NCBI GenBank assembly: GCA_031268255.1
Contig: JAIRXO010000179.1
Coordinates: 1-5,870, forward strand
Source: Spirochaetaceae bacterium
GTDB lineage: Bacteria > Spirochaetota > Spirochaetia > Treponematales > Breznakiellaceae
Length of the DNA stretch: 5,870 nt
Direction: 5' to 3'
Positions 1 to 5,870 of the stretch are shown here, piece by piece. The translations under genes were made by a program, and so were the position numbers. Numbering within the stretch: the stretch's first letter is position 1; each line of letters starts with the position of its first letter. The notes under the pieces are model-generated. The model saw only the letters and a program-made list of their open reading frames with translations. It did no database searches and had not been told where the DNA came from.

Positions 1-101
1 AAATGTTCGGCTTTATGACCTCTCTGCGCAGCGTAAGCCAGGGCCGGGCGACATTTACGATGGAATTTTCGCACTTCGAAAAAAAAACCGAACGGCCGTA
101 A
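1..101 (+). CDS. fusA: Elongation factor G, C-terminal end (partial)
   Basis: This is the last 32 codons of a gene that begins before the window; bases 1-2 belong to a split codon and TAA is at 99-101. The product reads MFGFMTSLRSVSQGRATF followed by TMEFSHFEKK and a short tail. This matches the end of domain V of EF-G, where the family pattern is MFGY-x-T-x-LRS-x-T-x-GRA-x-Y-x-MEF. EF-G is the cytoplasmic GTPase that drives ribosomal translocation and helps recycle ribosomes. The basic tail ending ERP is variable in the family. Spirochaetes can carry more than one EF-G-like gene, so it could be a paralogue rather than the main fusA; the visible part cannot decide this. It converges on the histidine kinase gene with only six bases between the two stop codons. 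Confidence 0.85.
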   Translation, partial: MFGFMTSLRSVSQGRATFTMEFSHFEKKTERP

Positions 102-111
102 GCCGCCTTAC
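79..111. terminator. Possible convergent terminator at the fusA / kinase junction
   Basis: On the - strand, just past the kinase stop, a short stem CGGC/GCCG (arms at + positions 102-105 and 93-96, loop of five, with possible G-U extension) is followed after five bases by a run of nine T (79-87). On the + strand GTAAG (98-102) can pair with CTTAC (107-111) over a 4-base loop, followed only by TTT. Both stems are short. The - strand version, with its long T run, is the better candidate to end the kinase transcript, and it lies inside the end of the EF-G reading frame. Confidence 0.3.
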
Positions 112-3100
112 TTTAGCAACCGCAGCGTTACTTCCAATACTTTTTCCGGTTCCATGGGCTTGGCGAGATGGGCGTTCATGCCGGCGGCGCTTGCTTTGTC
201 GATGTCTTCCTTAAAGGCGTTGGCCGTCAGGGCTACAATGGGAACGGCCCGCGCGTCGTCCCGGTCCAGGCCGCGAATCCGTGCGGTTGCTTCATAGCCG
301 TCCATATTGGGCATCTGGATATCCATGTAGATAATGTCGTAGTAATTCCGCGCGGATTCTTTAAAAAGCTCCACCGCCTGGACGCCGTCTTCCGCCTCGT
401 CTATTTCCAGGCCAGTTTCTTCCAGCAGGCTGGCCGCGATTACCCGGTTAATGGCAACATCGTCTACCAGGAGCGCGCGCCTGCCTTTTAACCTGCCCGG
501 AGCGTTCTCGATGGCCGCTTCTTCTTCGTTTTCAGCCGCTGTTTCTTCCATGGCAAGTTCGAAATTGAATTCGCTCCCCTCGCCGGGCCTGCTTTTTACC
601 TCGATGTCCCCGCCGAAAAGCTGTACAATGCTTTTTGAAATTACAAGCCCAAGCCCCGTGCCGCCGTACTTTTGCGTGATCCCCTTGGCCTGCTCAAAGG
701 GCCTGAACAGGTTTTCCAGGGCGTCTTCCGGAATGCCGATCCCCGTATCCCTGACGGAAAACCCGATCCAGGATATGCCCTTTTCTCTTTTTTTCAGAAT
801 CATGCGGAACGAAACCGTCCCCATTTCCCCGGTAAATTTAACCGCGTTTCCCAGGAGGTTTATCAGAACCTGGCGGAGCCTTAAAGGATCGCAGAGGTAA
901 CTGGTCCGGGGCGGAAGCTCGAAACGGGTATCAAAGCTGATGTTTTTTTCTTCGCAGCGGGGCCTGATGATCGTAACGACCATGTTCGCCAGCTTGAGCA
1001 GGTCCGCAGGTTCGATAGACAGCTCTATCTTGCCCGCCTCGATTTTGGAAATATCCAGGATATCGTTGAGAAGGCCCAGCAGGTGCTGGGAAGACGCCTC
1101 GATCTGGCTGATATTGCCCATTACCGCGCCCATATTGCCCGAATTTTCACCAAGCTGCTTTTTCACGATATTGGTCATGCCGATAATAGCGTTCATGGGG
1201 GTGCGGATCTCGTGGCTCATCCGGGTAAGGAATTCCCCCTTGTGGGCGTTGGCGTTGTTCGCCTCGGTGACGGCCTGTTCAAGCTCTTTCTGCTGGTTTA
1301 CCATTTCCGTTATATCGGAAGTAGTAATAATATAGCCTATATTCCCGCCGTTCTTGTCTTTAAGGTAAGTGGCTTTGCCGCGTACATACAGGCCTCTGTC
1401 CGGCAGGTACAGTATTTCAGATTCCCGGCCTTCCCAAAGCGCCTTGATAGGATTGGAGACGGAATCCGCCGGGTAAAAGCTTATTTCGGAATAGGGCCGG
1501 CCTATAAGCTCGTCAAGTTTTTTGTGCAGCATAGCCAGGAAATAGTTATTGGCATAGATTATTTTCTGCTCCATGCTGATGATCGTCAGAAGGTCCCGGT
1601 CTGCGGCAACCAGGCTGTCGGCCATTTCATCAAAAGAATCCGCCAGGGTGCCTATTTCATCCTTCACCCTGGCGTTGAACCGGAACTGCCGCTCCCCGGC
1701 GCGGAACCTGGATATTCCGGCTATCAGGCCGGTGATGCTCTGCGTAAAGACGGACGCCATCCAGACGGCGACCATCACTACCAGAAGGATCATAAGCCCT
1801 GCGGAAATTACCAGGGACATGTTCGTGTCAAAAAGATTCTTGGAAATGGCCTTTCCGGCGTCCTCCGAGGCGTTCGCCAGCGTCAGGTTGGTTTCGGTAA
1901 GGACCGAGTCGAGGGCGGTTTTGGTTTGCAGGGCGGGCCGCTGGAAATCCTCAAGCCCTGCGCCTATGGCCACAAACCCGAAGCCCCGCTTTGTTTTGCC
2001 GTAGTTCCCCGTATAATAGGGGATGGTAGCGGCGGTGTTGGGTTTCCATATACCGCTCCAGAGGATAAGGAAAGAACCGGAACCGCCTTCCCTGGTAAGA
2101 TCGAACCAGCCGGTACACTGGGGCGCGTTGTTAAGGTAGCGGCCGTCCAGCCCCACAAGGCCCAGAGCGGTTAGCTGCGGGGCGGGCTTTCTGGACCGTG
2201 ACTGGGCCTGGAAAACCGGCACGTCTTTGATAAATTCCGTGTAGGGCAGCCCCGACACCCGCCATTCATTGTATAGGCGATCTTCCAGCCAGGGTATTTC
2301 CGGTTCCCCGGTTTCCGGGTTAAAGCCCACAATGGAATGATGCCGGGGGTGGCTGATGCTGCGGCACTTATAATCCCAGATAAAGGCGTAATTTCCCTCA
2401 TAGGCGCTGGGCATTTCCACGTAACGTTCTTCCATGGGTGTTACGTGGTCCACAAATTCCATGACATGGTCGTGATCCAGCGCCAAGGTTACGTAGCCGC
2501 TTACCCTGCCGCCGCGTATAACCGGCGCGGCCCAGCGGATAATTCCTTTGAAGCGCCTGCCGTTGGGGTTTTCCCGGCCGGCATAGGCCTCTTCTTCCGG
2601 CCTGAATTCCAGCCCCCTTCCCTCGGCATTTTCAGGCGTATACATTCCGATAAAGCGGGACCTTACATAGGCGCCTATCACATCGGAAACGTAAATTTCG
2701 CCGGGTTCCAGACCCCGGAGTTCTTCAAAGTAGGTTTCGGCTTTTACATAGGTGTTAAGGCGGCTGGAAACATTTTTGCGCGCCCTGTCCATCTGGCCCG
2801 AAGTTGTCACCTTGACCATTTCGTTCCCCTCCGGGTCCACATAGGTCATTTCCAGGTACAGGGGCCTGTCTTCCGTATCCCAGAGTATTTGGGGTATGTT
2901 GTGGTAGTTGCTGTCGTTTTCCGGATTGGACGAGGGGGAGTATTGCCCGGTTTTCAGCGGTTCTTTCGGGACCCATGACTTGTTGTCTTCCGAAAGCGCC
3001 CATTCCCGCTGCTTTACAACAGGACGGCTGCGGTGGGCAAGAAAATTGCGGTAGGATGTTTCGCCCGGTTCAAGCGACGCGGCGTAAAGTATGTCGTTGT

Positions 3101-3449
3101 CCCGCTCGTACAGAAAATCCGCCACCCGGCGGGCAAGGTCCGTGCTGGTCCGCTCGATCTGCTCGGTAGCCAGGGCGTTGAGGGCCGCAACGGAATCCTC
3201 CACCGCCAGATTGCCCATGGTGGTCAGGCTATTGTCCGCCTCTTCAATCAAAGACCGGGTGCGGCGGCTCAGTTCCCCGCCCAGATTATGGGCCTGGCGC
3301 CAGGCAAGAACCGTGAGCAGGAGCAGGGGGATAACCTTGATTATCACGAAGATGAGGATGAGTTTTGCCCGCATAGGCAAATTCAAATTATTGATAAAGC
3401 TTTCAATGCCGGGCTTGATGTTTTTTAAAATCCTGGGGCTGATAAGCAA
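108..3449 (-). CDS. Membrane hybrid sensor histidine kinase (Cache-like sensor, HAMP, PAS, HisKA, HATPase, receiver)
   Basis: This is a 1113-residue inner-membrane hybrid kinase that should sense an extracytoplasmic signal, autophosphorylate, and pass phosphate to its own receiver. Membrane segments lie at about 29-50 and 546-569. Between them sit about 495 residues that fit a double-Cache sensor region, judged by position and style only. HAMP is at about 570-615 and PAS at about 617-715, with a short helical linker. HisKA carries SHEIRTPMN with the phosphoacceptor His746. The ATPase domain has an N box (Asn868), DTGIGIP (901-907) and GGTGLGL (929-935). The receiver has Asp996/997, phosphoacceptor Asp1043 in YMDIQMPNMDGYE, Thr1075 and Lys1097. 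All key catalytic residues are present, so it should be active. The chosen start is TTG at 3447-3449, with AAGGAG at 3462-3467 (12-base spacing, rather long) and an in-frame stop just upstream. Met26 is the next ATG but has no visible ribosome site. No partner regulator or HPt protein is encoded nearby, and the ligand is unknown. Confidence 0.95.
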   Translation of the reverse strand: MLISPRILKNIKPGIESFINNLNLPMRAKLILIFVIIKVIPLLLLTVLAWRQAHNLGGELSRRTRSLIEEADNSLTTMGNLAVEDSVAALNALATEQIERTSTDLARRVADFLYERDNDILYAASLEPGETSYRNFLAHRSRPVVKQREWALSEDNKSWVPKEPLKTGQYSPSSNPENDSNYHNIPQILWDTEDRPLYLEMTYVDPEGNEMVKVTTSGQMDRARKNVSSRLNTYVKAETYFEELRGLEPGEIYVSDVIGAYVRSRFIGMYTPENAEGRGLEFRPEEEAYAGRENPNGRRFKGIIRWAAPVIRGGRVSGYVTLALDHDHVMEFVDHVTPMEERYVEMPSAYEGNYAFIWDYKCRSISHPRHHSIVGFNPETGEPEIPWLEDRLYNEWRVSGLPYTEFIKDVPVFQAQSRSRKPAPQLTALGLVGLDGRYLNNAPQCTGWFDLTREGGSGSFLILWSGIWKPNTAATIPYYTGNYGKTKRGFGFVAIGAGLEDFQRPALQTKTALDSVLTETNLTLANASEDAGKAISKNLFDTNMSLVISAGLMILLVVMVAVWMASVFTQSITGLIAGISRFRAGERQFRFNARVKDEIGTLADSFDEMADSLVAADRDLLTIISMEQKIIYANNYFLAMLHKKLDELIGRPYSEISFYPADSVSNPIKALWEGRESEILYLPDRGLYVRGKATYLKDKNGGNIGYIITTSDITEMVNQQKELEQAVTEANNANAHKGEFLTRMSHEIRTPMNAIIGMTNIVKKQLGENSGNMGAVMGNISQIEASSQHLLGLLNDILDISKIEAGKIELSIEPADLLKLANMVVTIIRPRCEEKNISFDTRFELPPRTSYLCDPLRLRQVLINLLGNAVKFTGEMGTVSFRMILKKREKGISWIGFSVRDTGIGIPEDALENLFRPFEQAKGITQKYGGTGLGLVISKSIVQLFGGDIEVKSRPGEGSEFNFELAMEETAAENEEEAAIENAPGRLKGRRALLVDDVAINRVIAASLLEETGLEIDEAEDGVQAVELFKESARNYYDIIYMDIQMPNMDGYEATARIRGLDRDDARAVPIVALTANAFKEDIDKASAAGMNAHLAKPMEPEKVLEVTLRLLK

Positions 3450-3461
3450 CTGGTCTAACTA

Positions 3462-3467
3462 CTCCTT
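3462..3467 (-). promoter_or_regulatory. Ribosome binding site of the histidine kinase
   Basis: AAGGAG on the - strand is a near-perfect Shine-Dalgarno sequence. It lies 12 bases before the TTG start at 3449, longer than the usual 5-9, but it is the only good site near the N-terminus and so favours TTG over the ATG at codon 26. Confidence 0.5.
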
Positions 3468-3482
3468 GTTCAAGGGGGCCTG

Positions 3483-3507
3483 ATACCTTGCCGCTCTGCG
3501 GCGGTAT
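3483..3507 (-). repeat. Inverted repeat (hairpin) in the kinase leader
   Basis: ATACC (3483-3487) pairs with GGTAT (3503-3507), and GCCGC (3490-3494) pairs with GCGGC (3498-3502). The loop is three bases and there is a two-base bulge. The stem lies about 15 bases upstream of the kinase Shine-Dalgarno and has no T run after it, so a role in translation or RNA stability is more likely than termination. No known riboswitch class is recognised. Confidence 0.45.
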
Positions 3508-3526
3508 AGTCCGTTAGAGGCTTTCC

Positions 3527-3545
3527 CAAAACCGGCCGGGTTTTG
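3527..3545 (-). repeat. Perfect inverted repeat between the LPP20-like gene and the kinase
   Basis: CAAAACC (3527-3533) and GGTTTTG (3539-3545) are perfect complements around a 5-base GC loop. On the - strand it could be a weak terminator of upstream transcription or a leader hairpin of the kinase mRNA. The only T run is inside the 3' arm, so a terminator role is uncertain. Confidence 0.4.
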
Positions 3546-3556
3546 AGGATTGTCCT

Positions 3557-3562
3557 ATTATA
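3557..3562 (-). promoter_or_regulatory. Candidate -10 element for the histidine kinase
   Basis: The - strand reads a perfect TATAAT here, within the inverted repeat CCTAT/ATAGG (3554-3566) and preceded by a T-rich stretch. No convincing -35 box is found 16-18 bases upstream, so this is a partial promoter match. If used, the mRNA would start near 3550 and have a leader of about 100 bases holding the two hairpins. The small palindrome around the -10 could also be an operator. Confidence 0.35.
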
Positions 3563-3727
3563 TAGGCAAAAAAGCAAAAAATGGAAGGGGACGGAGGACG
3601 GGAAATCGCCGCCGGGGCATCGGCGTTTGCTTCCAAGTGCCGCGGAACTACCAAAATTTGAAGGTTTTTAACCACGGGCGTCACAAACGACACGGACAAA
3701 AGCGGCGGCCGGCCCCCTTGCGTTAAC

Positions 3728-5016
3728 CTACAGCCCGCCAAGCACCTTTTCCATTTCCCCGGCAAGGTCGCCGGGGTTTTTGGGGTCGTATAAAAGCTGG
3801 ATGGCCCGGCGGCTTTCGGCAAGGACAGTCTGCTCGCCCTGGTTCGGGGGCGAAAACACAAAGCTGTGGGTATCGACGGCGGCGCTCTGGTACTGCTCGC
3901 CGGTGAGCATGTCGTACACGGTAAAAGACGTTTGCGCCGTTATCACCGGCGGTATGTTGTACGCCGGGACGCCTGGTTCAAGGCTCGTTTCCGTATGGCA
4001 GACCGCTGCGTACCGGGCGGGGAAGGTCAAAGCTGACGGCGCTCATGCCGAACCGGAGGGCGGCAAGGGCCTTGAACTGGCCGACCACCAGATTCCCCGG
4101 ATTCGGCGTCCGCCGTTCCGGCGCGGCGATAATTTCCGTACCGGTAACGAATATTTTGGAGGCGTCCTTCATGGCCTCCACATAGGCGGCAAAGGCGCTT
4201 AGGGATGATGCGCTTTTTGGGGCCAGGATGATCGCGCCGTTTGACCGGGTAAGGGCAAAGGCATTAAAACCGCCCAGGGCGCGGAGGACGCCGTCAAAGT
4301 ACCGGGGCGAATCGTAGATGACGCAGGAGGGAAACCCTTCGATAGCGGTGGGGAAGGCCAGGCTGTTGCGGTACAGTTTTTTTGCGAACCGGGCCAGGCC
4401 ATCAAGGTAGGATGTTCCGGCGTTACCCGCGTTGACGCTGACGATGACGCAGGAATTCCGCAGCCAGGTATAAAAGTCCCCAAAGCCCGAAGGCTTGCCG
4501 GAAACGCCAAGGGGGCAGGGCATTTACCCGCTGGGCAAAGAAGCGGTAGGCCAGGAACGCGGCCTCCTCGTTTTCGATATACCGCGCCGCCTTTTGCCAG
4601 TCTTCTATGTTCATGGACGCAAGCATATATGCGGTATACAGCGGACCCTGCCGTTCTACTTTGCGGGCAAGCTCCCGGACGCCGGTTAAGCGCACCTGGG
4701 TTGAAAAGGATGAAGATTCCAGGGTTACGGTAAAGGCATCGGCAATTTCGCTGTCAAAGCCCTGTTTGGCAACGGTAATATCCGTCCGGGAACTGACCCT
4801 GGTCCCGATGGAGGCGGCGAAGTTTTGCAGGGCGTTCTGCCAGGTCCCGGTAAGCGCCCCCTGCTCCGTTGCCTGGGGCGTGGAAACGCCGACGCTGTAC
4901 TTTACTGCCGCCGTATCCCGGGGCGGGTTCGTTTCCCAGCCGGGCGGGATCTGGGCCGCCAGCGGCACAGCCGTCGCAAGGCAAAACGCAAACACAAACC
5001 ACAATTTTACCCTCAT
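3728..5016 (-). pseudogene. Secreted LPP20-like domain protein, broken by two frameshifts
   Basis: Three consecutive reading frames on this strand join into one protein of about 428 residues. Segment 1 (5016 to about 4515) starts at ATG with GGAGGA a few bases upstream. It has a signal peptide, MRVKLWFVFAF to PLAAQ, with a likely cut after LAA and no lipobox cysteine. A region beginning PPGWETNPPRDT and running through VKYSVGVS and QNALQNFAASIG then resembles the LPP20 fold common in spirochaete envelope proteins. Segment 2 (about 4510 to 4023) and segment 3 (about 4018 to 3728, ending GEMEKVLGGL and TAG) are not recognised. One extra base in the G run at 4511-4515 and one in the G run at 4019-4022 explain both shifts. 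Stops bound each shift to 4423-4523 and 3978-4042. As read, translation would stop after about 200 residues. It is either a decayed gene or two sequence errors. An envelope role is inferred only. Confidence 0.65.
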
Positions 5017-5017
5017 C

Positions 5018-5029
5018 GTTTCTCCTCCA
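5018..5029 (-). promoter_or_regulatory. Ribosome binding site of the LPP20-like gene
   Basis: The - strand reads ATGGAGGAGAAACG directly before the ATG at 5014-5016. The GGAGGA core is well spaced and selects this ATG over the in-frame ATG 30 bases upstream (5044-5046). With that upstream start the signal peptide would gain a polar ten-residue extension, which is less likely. Confidence 0.6.
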
Positions 5030-5037
5030 TATTTCCC

Positions 5038-5058
5038 ACTGCTCACTGCTCATTGCTC
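5038..5058. repeat. Heptad tandem repeat array upstream of the toxin-antitoxin operon
   Basis: Three 7-base units follow without gaps: ACTGCTC, ACTGCTC, ATTGCTC. The same unit type recurs after the toxin gene at 5664-5684. The array lies between the divergent LPP20-like gene and the antitoxin gene. Confidence 0.75.
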
Positions 5059-5068
5059 CGCCCCGACC

Positions 5069-5097
5069 TTGTGTAATCCGGGATTCCGGCATATATT
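5069..5097 (+). promoter_or_regulatory. Candidate promoter of the toxin-antitoxin operon
   Basis: TTGTGT (5069-5074) and TATATT (5092-5097) are 17 bases apart and resemble -35 and -10 boxes. Transcription would begin near 5104, giving a very short leader that starts about at the Shine-Dalgarno, which weakens the call. An 8-base direct repeat, TAATCCGG (5074-5081 and 5110-5117), brackets the -10 region, and CCGG-gatt-CCGG (5078-5089) forms a small palindrome between the boxes. These are possible operator sites. Confidence 0.35.
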
Positions 5098-5117
5098 CTG
5101 AACAGGAGATAATCCGG

Positions 5118-5312
5118 ATGGTAAATGAAGAAGCCCTTGTTCGGGAAATAAAAAAACTCCCTTCCAGTTATCAGCAGGAAATTGTTGATTTTGTTGGATA
5201 CTTGCAATCAAAGAGTACGCGGGAAATCCCCGAAACCATGCGCTTAAGCGAATCCGCGCTTGCCAAAGACTGGGATACCCCCGAAGAGGACGAGGCGTGG
5301 GCCAATTTATAA
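5118..5312 (+). CDS. DUF2281-like antitoxin of a type II toxin-antitoxin pair
   Basis: This 64-residue acidic protein sits directly upstream of, and overlaps by 16 bases, a MazF/PemK-like toxin gene. That is the usual order and coupling of a type II pair, so its role is to bind and neutralise the toxin in the cytoplasm. The N-terminal half, with LVREIKKLPSSYQQEIVDFVGYL, matches the helical style of DUF2281 antitoxins. The C-terminal part, SALAKDWDTPEEDEAWANL, is the kind of toxin-wrapping tail seen in many small antitoxins. The start is ATG at 5118 with AGGAG at 5104-5108 (nine-base spacing). No AbrB-type or ribbon-helix-helix DNA-binding domain can be seen, so autoregulation, if any, would need another mechanism. 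The family call is from memory of sequence style; the antitoxin role is firm from context. Confidence 0.8.
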   Translation: MVNEEALVREIKKLPSSYQQEIVDFVGYLQSKSTREIPETMRLSESALAKDWDTPEEDEAWANL

Positions 5313-5662
5313 AGGACGATGTCGTCATTCTTCCGTTTCCCTTTTCAGACCTTTCCGGCTCTAAACGCCGTCCGGCCTTTGTCGTTACCGATCTTCCGGG
5401 TGAGGATATCATATTATGCCAAATCACCAGCAAGGCAAAACACGACCCCTTTTCCGTATCCATAAGCGCATCCGATTTTCTCACCGGTTCTCTCCCCCTG
5501 GATAGTTTTGTCCGGCCCAACAAACTATTTACCGCTGATAAAAGCCTTGTTCTTTCCACTGCGGGCCGCCTTTCCAAACCCAAAACGGGCAAAATTATAA
5601 GCCACATTGTTTCTCTCATAAAAAAGGGAAAAATCACCGCATGGAGCTTTCTTCCCTGGTAA
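5297..5662 (+). CDS. MazF/PemK-family toxin (mRNA interferase type)
   Basis: This 121-residue protein has the MazF/PemK pattern: an N-terminal DDVVILPFPFSD strand-loop, KRRPAFVV, then CQITSKAKHDPFSV, LDSFVRPNKLFT, and a C-terminal LIKKGKI. Members of this family cleave mRNA as dimers in the cytoplasm and are held in check by the upstream antitoxin. The length is normal for the family and the frame is intact, with the basic RP segment and the ITS/SFVR motifs that form the active region. The start is GTG at 5297-5299, inside the antitoxin gene, with AGAGGA at 5285-5290 as a likely ribosome site, so translation is probably coupled. The cleavage sequence cannot be predicted. The call as a MazF-like toxin is strong; activity is inferred. 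Confidence 0.9.
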   Translation: MGQFIKDDVVILPFPFSDLSGSKRRPAFVVTDLPGEDIILCQITSKAKHDPFSVSISASDFLTGSLPLDSFVRPNKLFTADKSLVLSTAGRLSKPKTGKIISHIVSLIKKGKITAWSFLPW

Positions 5663-5663
5663 T

Positions 5664-5684
5664 CCTGCTCCGTACTCCCTGCTC
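5664..5684. repeat. Heptad tandem repeat array downstream of the toxin gene
   Basis: Three 7-base units, CCTGCTC, CGTACTC and CCTGCTC, begin just after the toxin stop codon. They share the NCTGCTC consensus and orientation with the array at 5038-5058, so the toxin-antitoxin operon is bracketed by two similar arrays about 600 bases apart. The middle unit is degenerate. Confidence 0.6.
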
Positions 5685-5726
5685 TTTGGATTCGATGCCT
5701 GACACCCCTGCGTAGACACTGGCGCT

Positions 5727-5741
5727 CGGGAACCGCTCCCG
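5727..5741. repeat. Short inverted repeat after the protease gene
   Basis: CGGGA (5727-5731) and TCCCG (5737-5741) can form a 5-base-pair stem with a 5-base loop, directly after the stop of the - strand protease-like gene. No T run follows on either strand, so it is at best a weak terminator. The rest of 5685-5742 holds nothing else that I recognise. Confidence 0.3.
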
Positions 5742-5742
5742 C

Positions 5743-5870
5743 TTACTTGACCACGTTCCGCACCTTGTCGCCGTGGGCACCGACAACCTCCTGTGTTTTG
5801 GGATGGACCATCAAATCCATCCCTTCCAGGGGGTACGCGCCCAGGAGAACGTCTTCCTCATCGGGGAGGA
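5743..5870 (-). CDS. Clan AA (retropepsin-like) aspartic protease, C-terminal end (partial)
   Basis: An open - strand frame enters from the right edge and ends at TAA (5743-5745), giving 41 residues. It reads PDEEDVLLGAYPLEGMDLMV, then HPKTQEVVGAHGDKV and RNVVK. The stretch vLLGaypLEgmdlmVhP followed by a short polar tail is typical of the end of small bacterial clan AA aspartic proteases, where the pattern is LLG-x(3)-LE-x(2)-x-L-x-V-D-P. The catalytic Asp-Thr/Ser-Gly would be upstream, outside the window, so activity cannot be judged. The gene converges on the toxin gene with about 80 bases between them. The call rests on one short conserved stretch and could be wrong. Confidence 0.55.
   Translation of the reverse strand, partial: LPDEEDVLLGAYPLEGMDLMVHPKTQEVVGAHGDKVRNVVK

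Noticed and set aside
1083..2174. Long open frame of 363 codons on the + strand
   Set aside because: It lies wholly antisense to the histidine kinase, whose conserved motifs prove the - strand is coding. The + strand product has no recognisable domain and no ribosome site; it is a shadow caused by codon bias.
2337..2978. Open frame of 213 codons on the + strand
   Set aside because: Also antisense to the kinase sensor region and without family resemblance or a start signal.
3702..3718. GC-rich palindromic stretch (GGCCGGCC) after the LPP20-like gene as a terminator
   Set aside because: It cannot form a hairpin with a reasonable loop and stable stem, and only four T follow; not convincing.
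3514..3861. 115-codon - strand frame across the gap after the LPP20-like gene
   Set aside because: It overlaps the end of the LPP20-like gene in another frame, has low-complexity basic/proline content and no good ribosome site, and covers the probable kinase promoter.
4423..4523. Programmed ribosomal frameshift in the LPP20-like gene
   Set aside because: No classical slippery heptamer with a stimulatory element is evident, and two separate shifts would be needed; mutation or sequence error is simpler.
5038..5058. CRISPR-like array
   Set aside because: The units are seven bases in tandem without spacers, so this is a short tandem repeat and not CRISPR.
5050..5637. 195-codon - strand frame opposite the toxin-antitoxin genes
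   Set aside because: The + strand genes have clear family motifs, good ribosome sites and the expected overlap; the antisense frame is a shadow.
5685..5742. Possible tRNA or small RNA between the toxin and protease genes
   Set aside because: No cloverleaf, no T-arm consensus and no promoter-terminator pair could be found.

Overview
This 5.87 kb window has a moderately GC-rich composition and looks like a spirochaete chromosome, most likely a Treponema of the insect-gut or environmental type. The reasons are the secreted LPP20-like protein with a spirochaete look, the large Cache-type hybrid histidine kinase, and the mix of a toxin-antitoxin pair and a retropepsin-like protease. This assignment is inferred from gene style. 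No rRNA or other taxonomic marker is present.

Layout. Bases 1-101 hold the last 32 codons of an elongation factor G gene on the + strand. Six bases later, and convergent with it, ends a 1113-residue hybrid sensor histidine kinase on the - strand (3449 to 108). It has two membrane segments around an approximately 495-residue extracytoplasmic sensor region, then HAMP, PAS, HisKA, HATPase and a receiver domain. Its leader (3450 to about 3560) carries a possible promoter and two hairpins. Upstream on the same strand lies a secreted LPP20-like gene (5016 to 3728). It reads well in three successive frames but is broken by two apparent single-base insertions in G/C runs, so it is either a pseudogene or carries sequence errors.

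Divergent from that gene is a compact + strand toxin-antitoxin operon: a 64-residue DUF2281-like antitoxin (5118-5312) overlapping by 16 bases a 121-residue MazF/PemK-family toxin (5297-5662). This operon is flanked on both sides by small arrays of a degenerate 7-base repeat (consensus NCTGCTC, three units each). The window ends with the C-terminal 41 residues of a - strand gene that resembles clan AA (retropepsin-like) aspartic proteases.

Functional links. The two toxin-antitoxin genes clearly form one unit. The kinase has no separate response regulator or phosphotransfer protein beside it, so its partner is elsewhere. Nothing shows that the kinase, the LPP20-like gene and the toxin-antitoxin pair work together. 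I see no CRISPR array, tRNA, rRNA, transposase or clearly new multi-gene system. The points most worth a second look are the heptad repeats around the toxin-antitoxin pair, the double frameshift, and an antitoxin without an evident DNA-binding domain.
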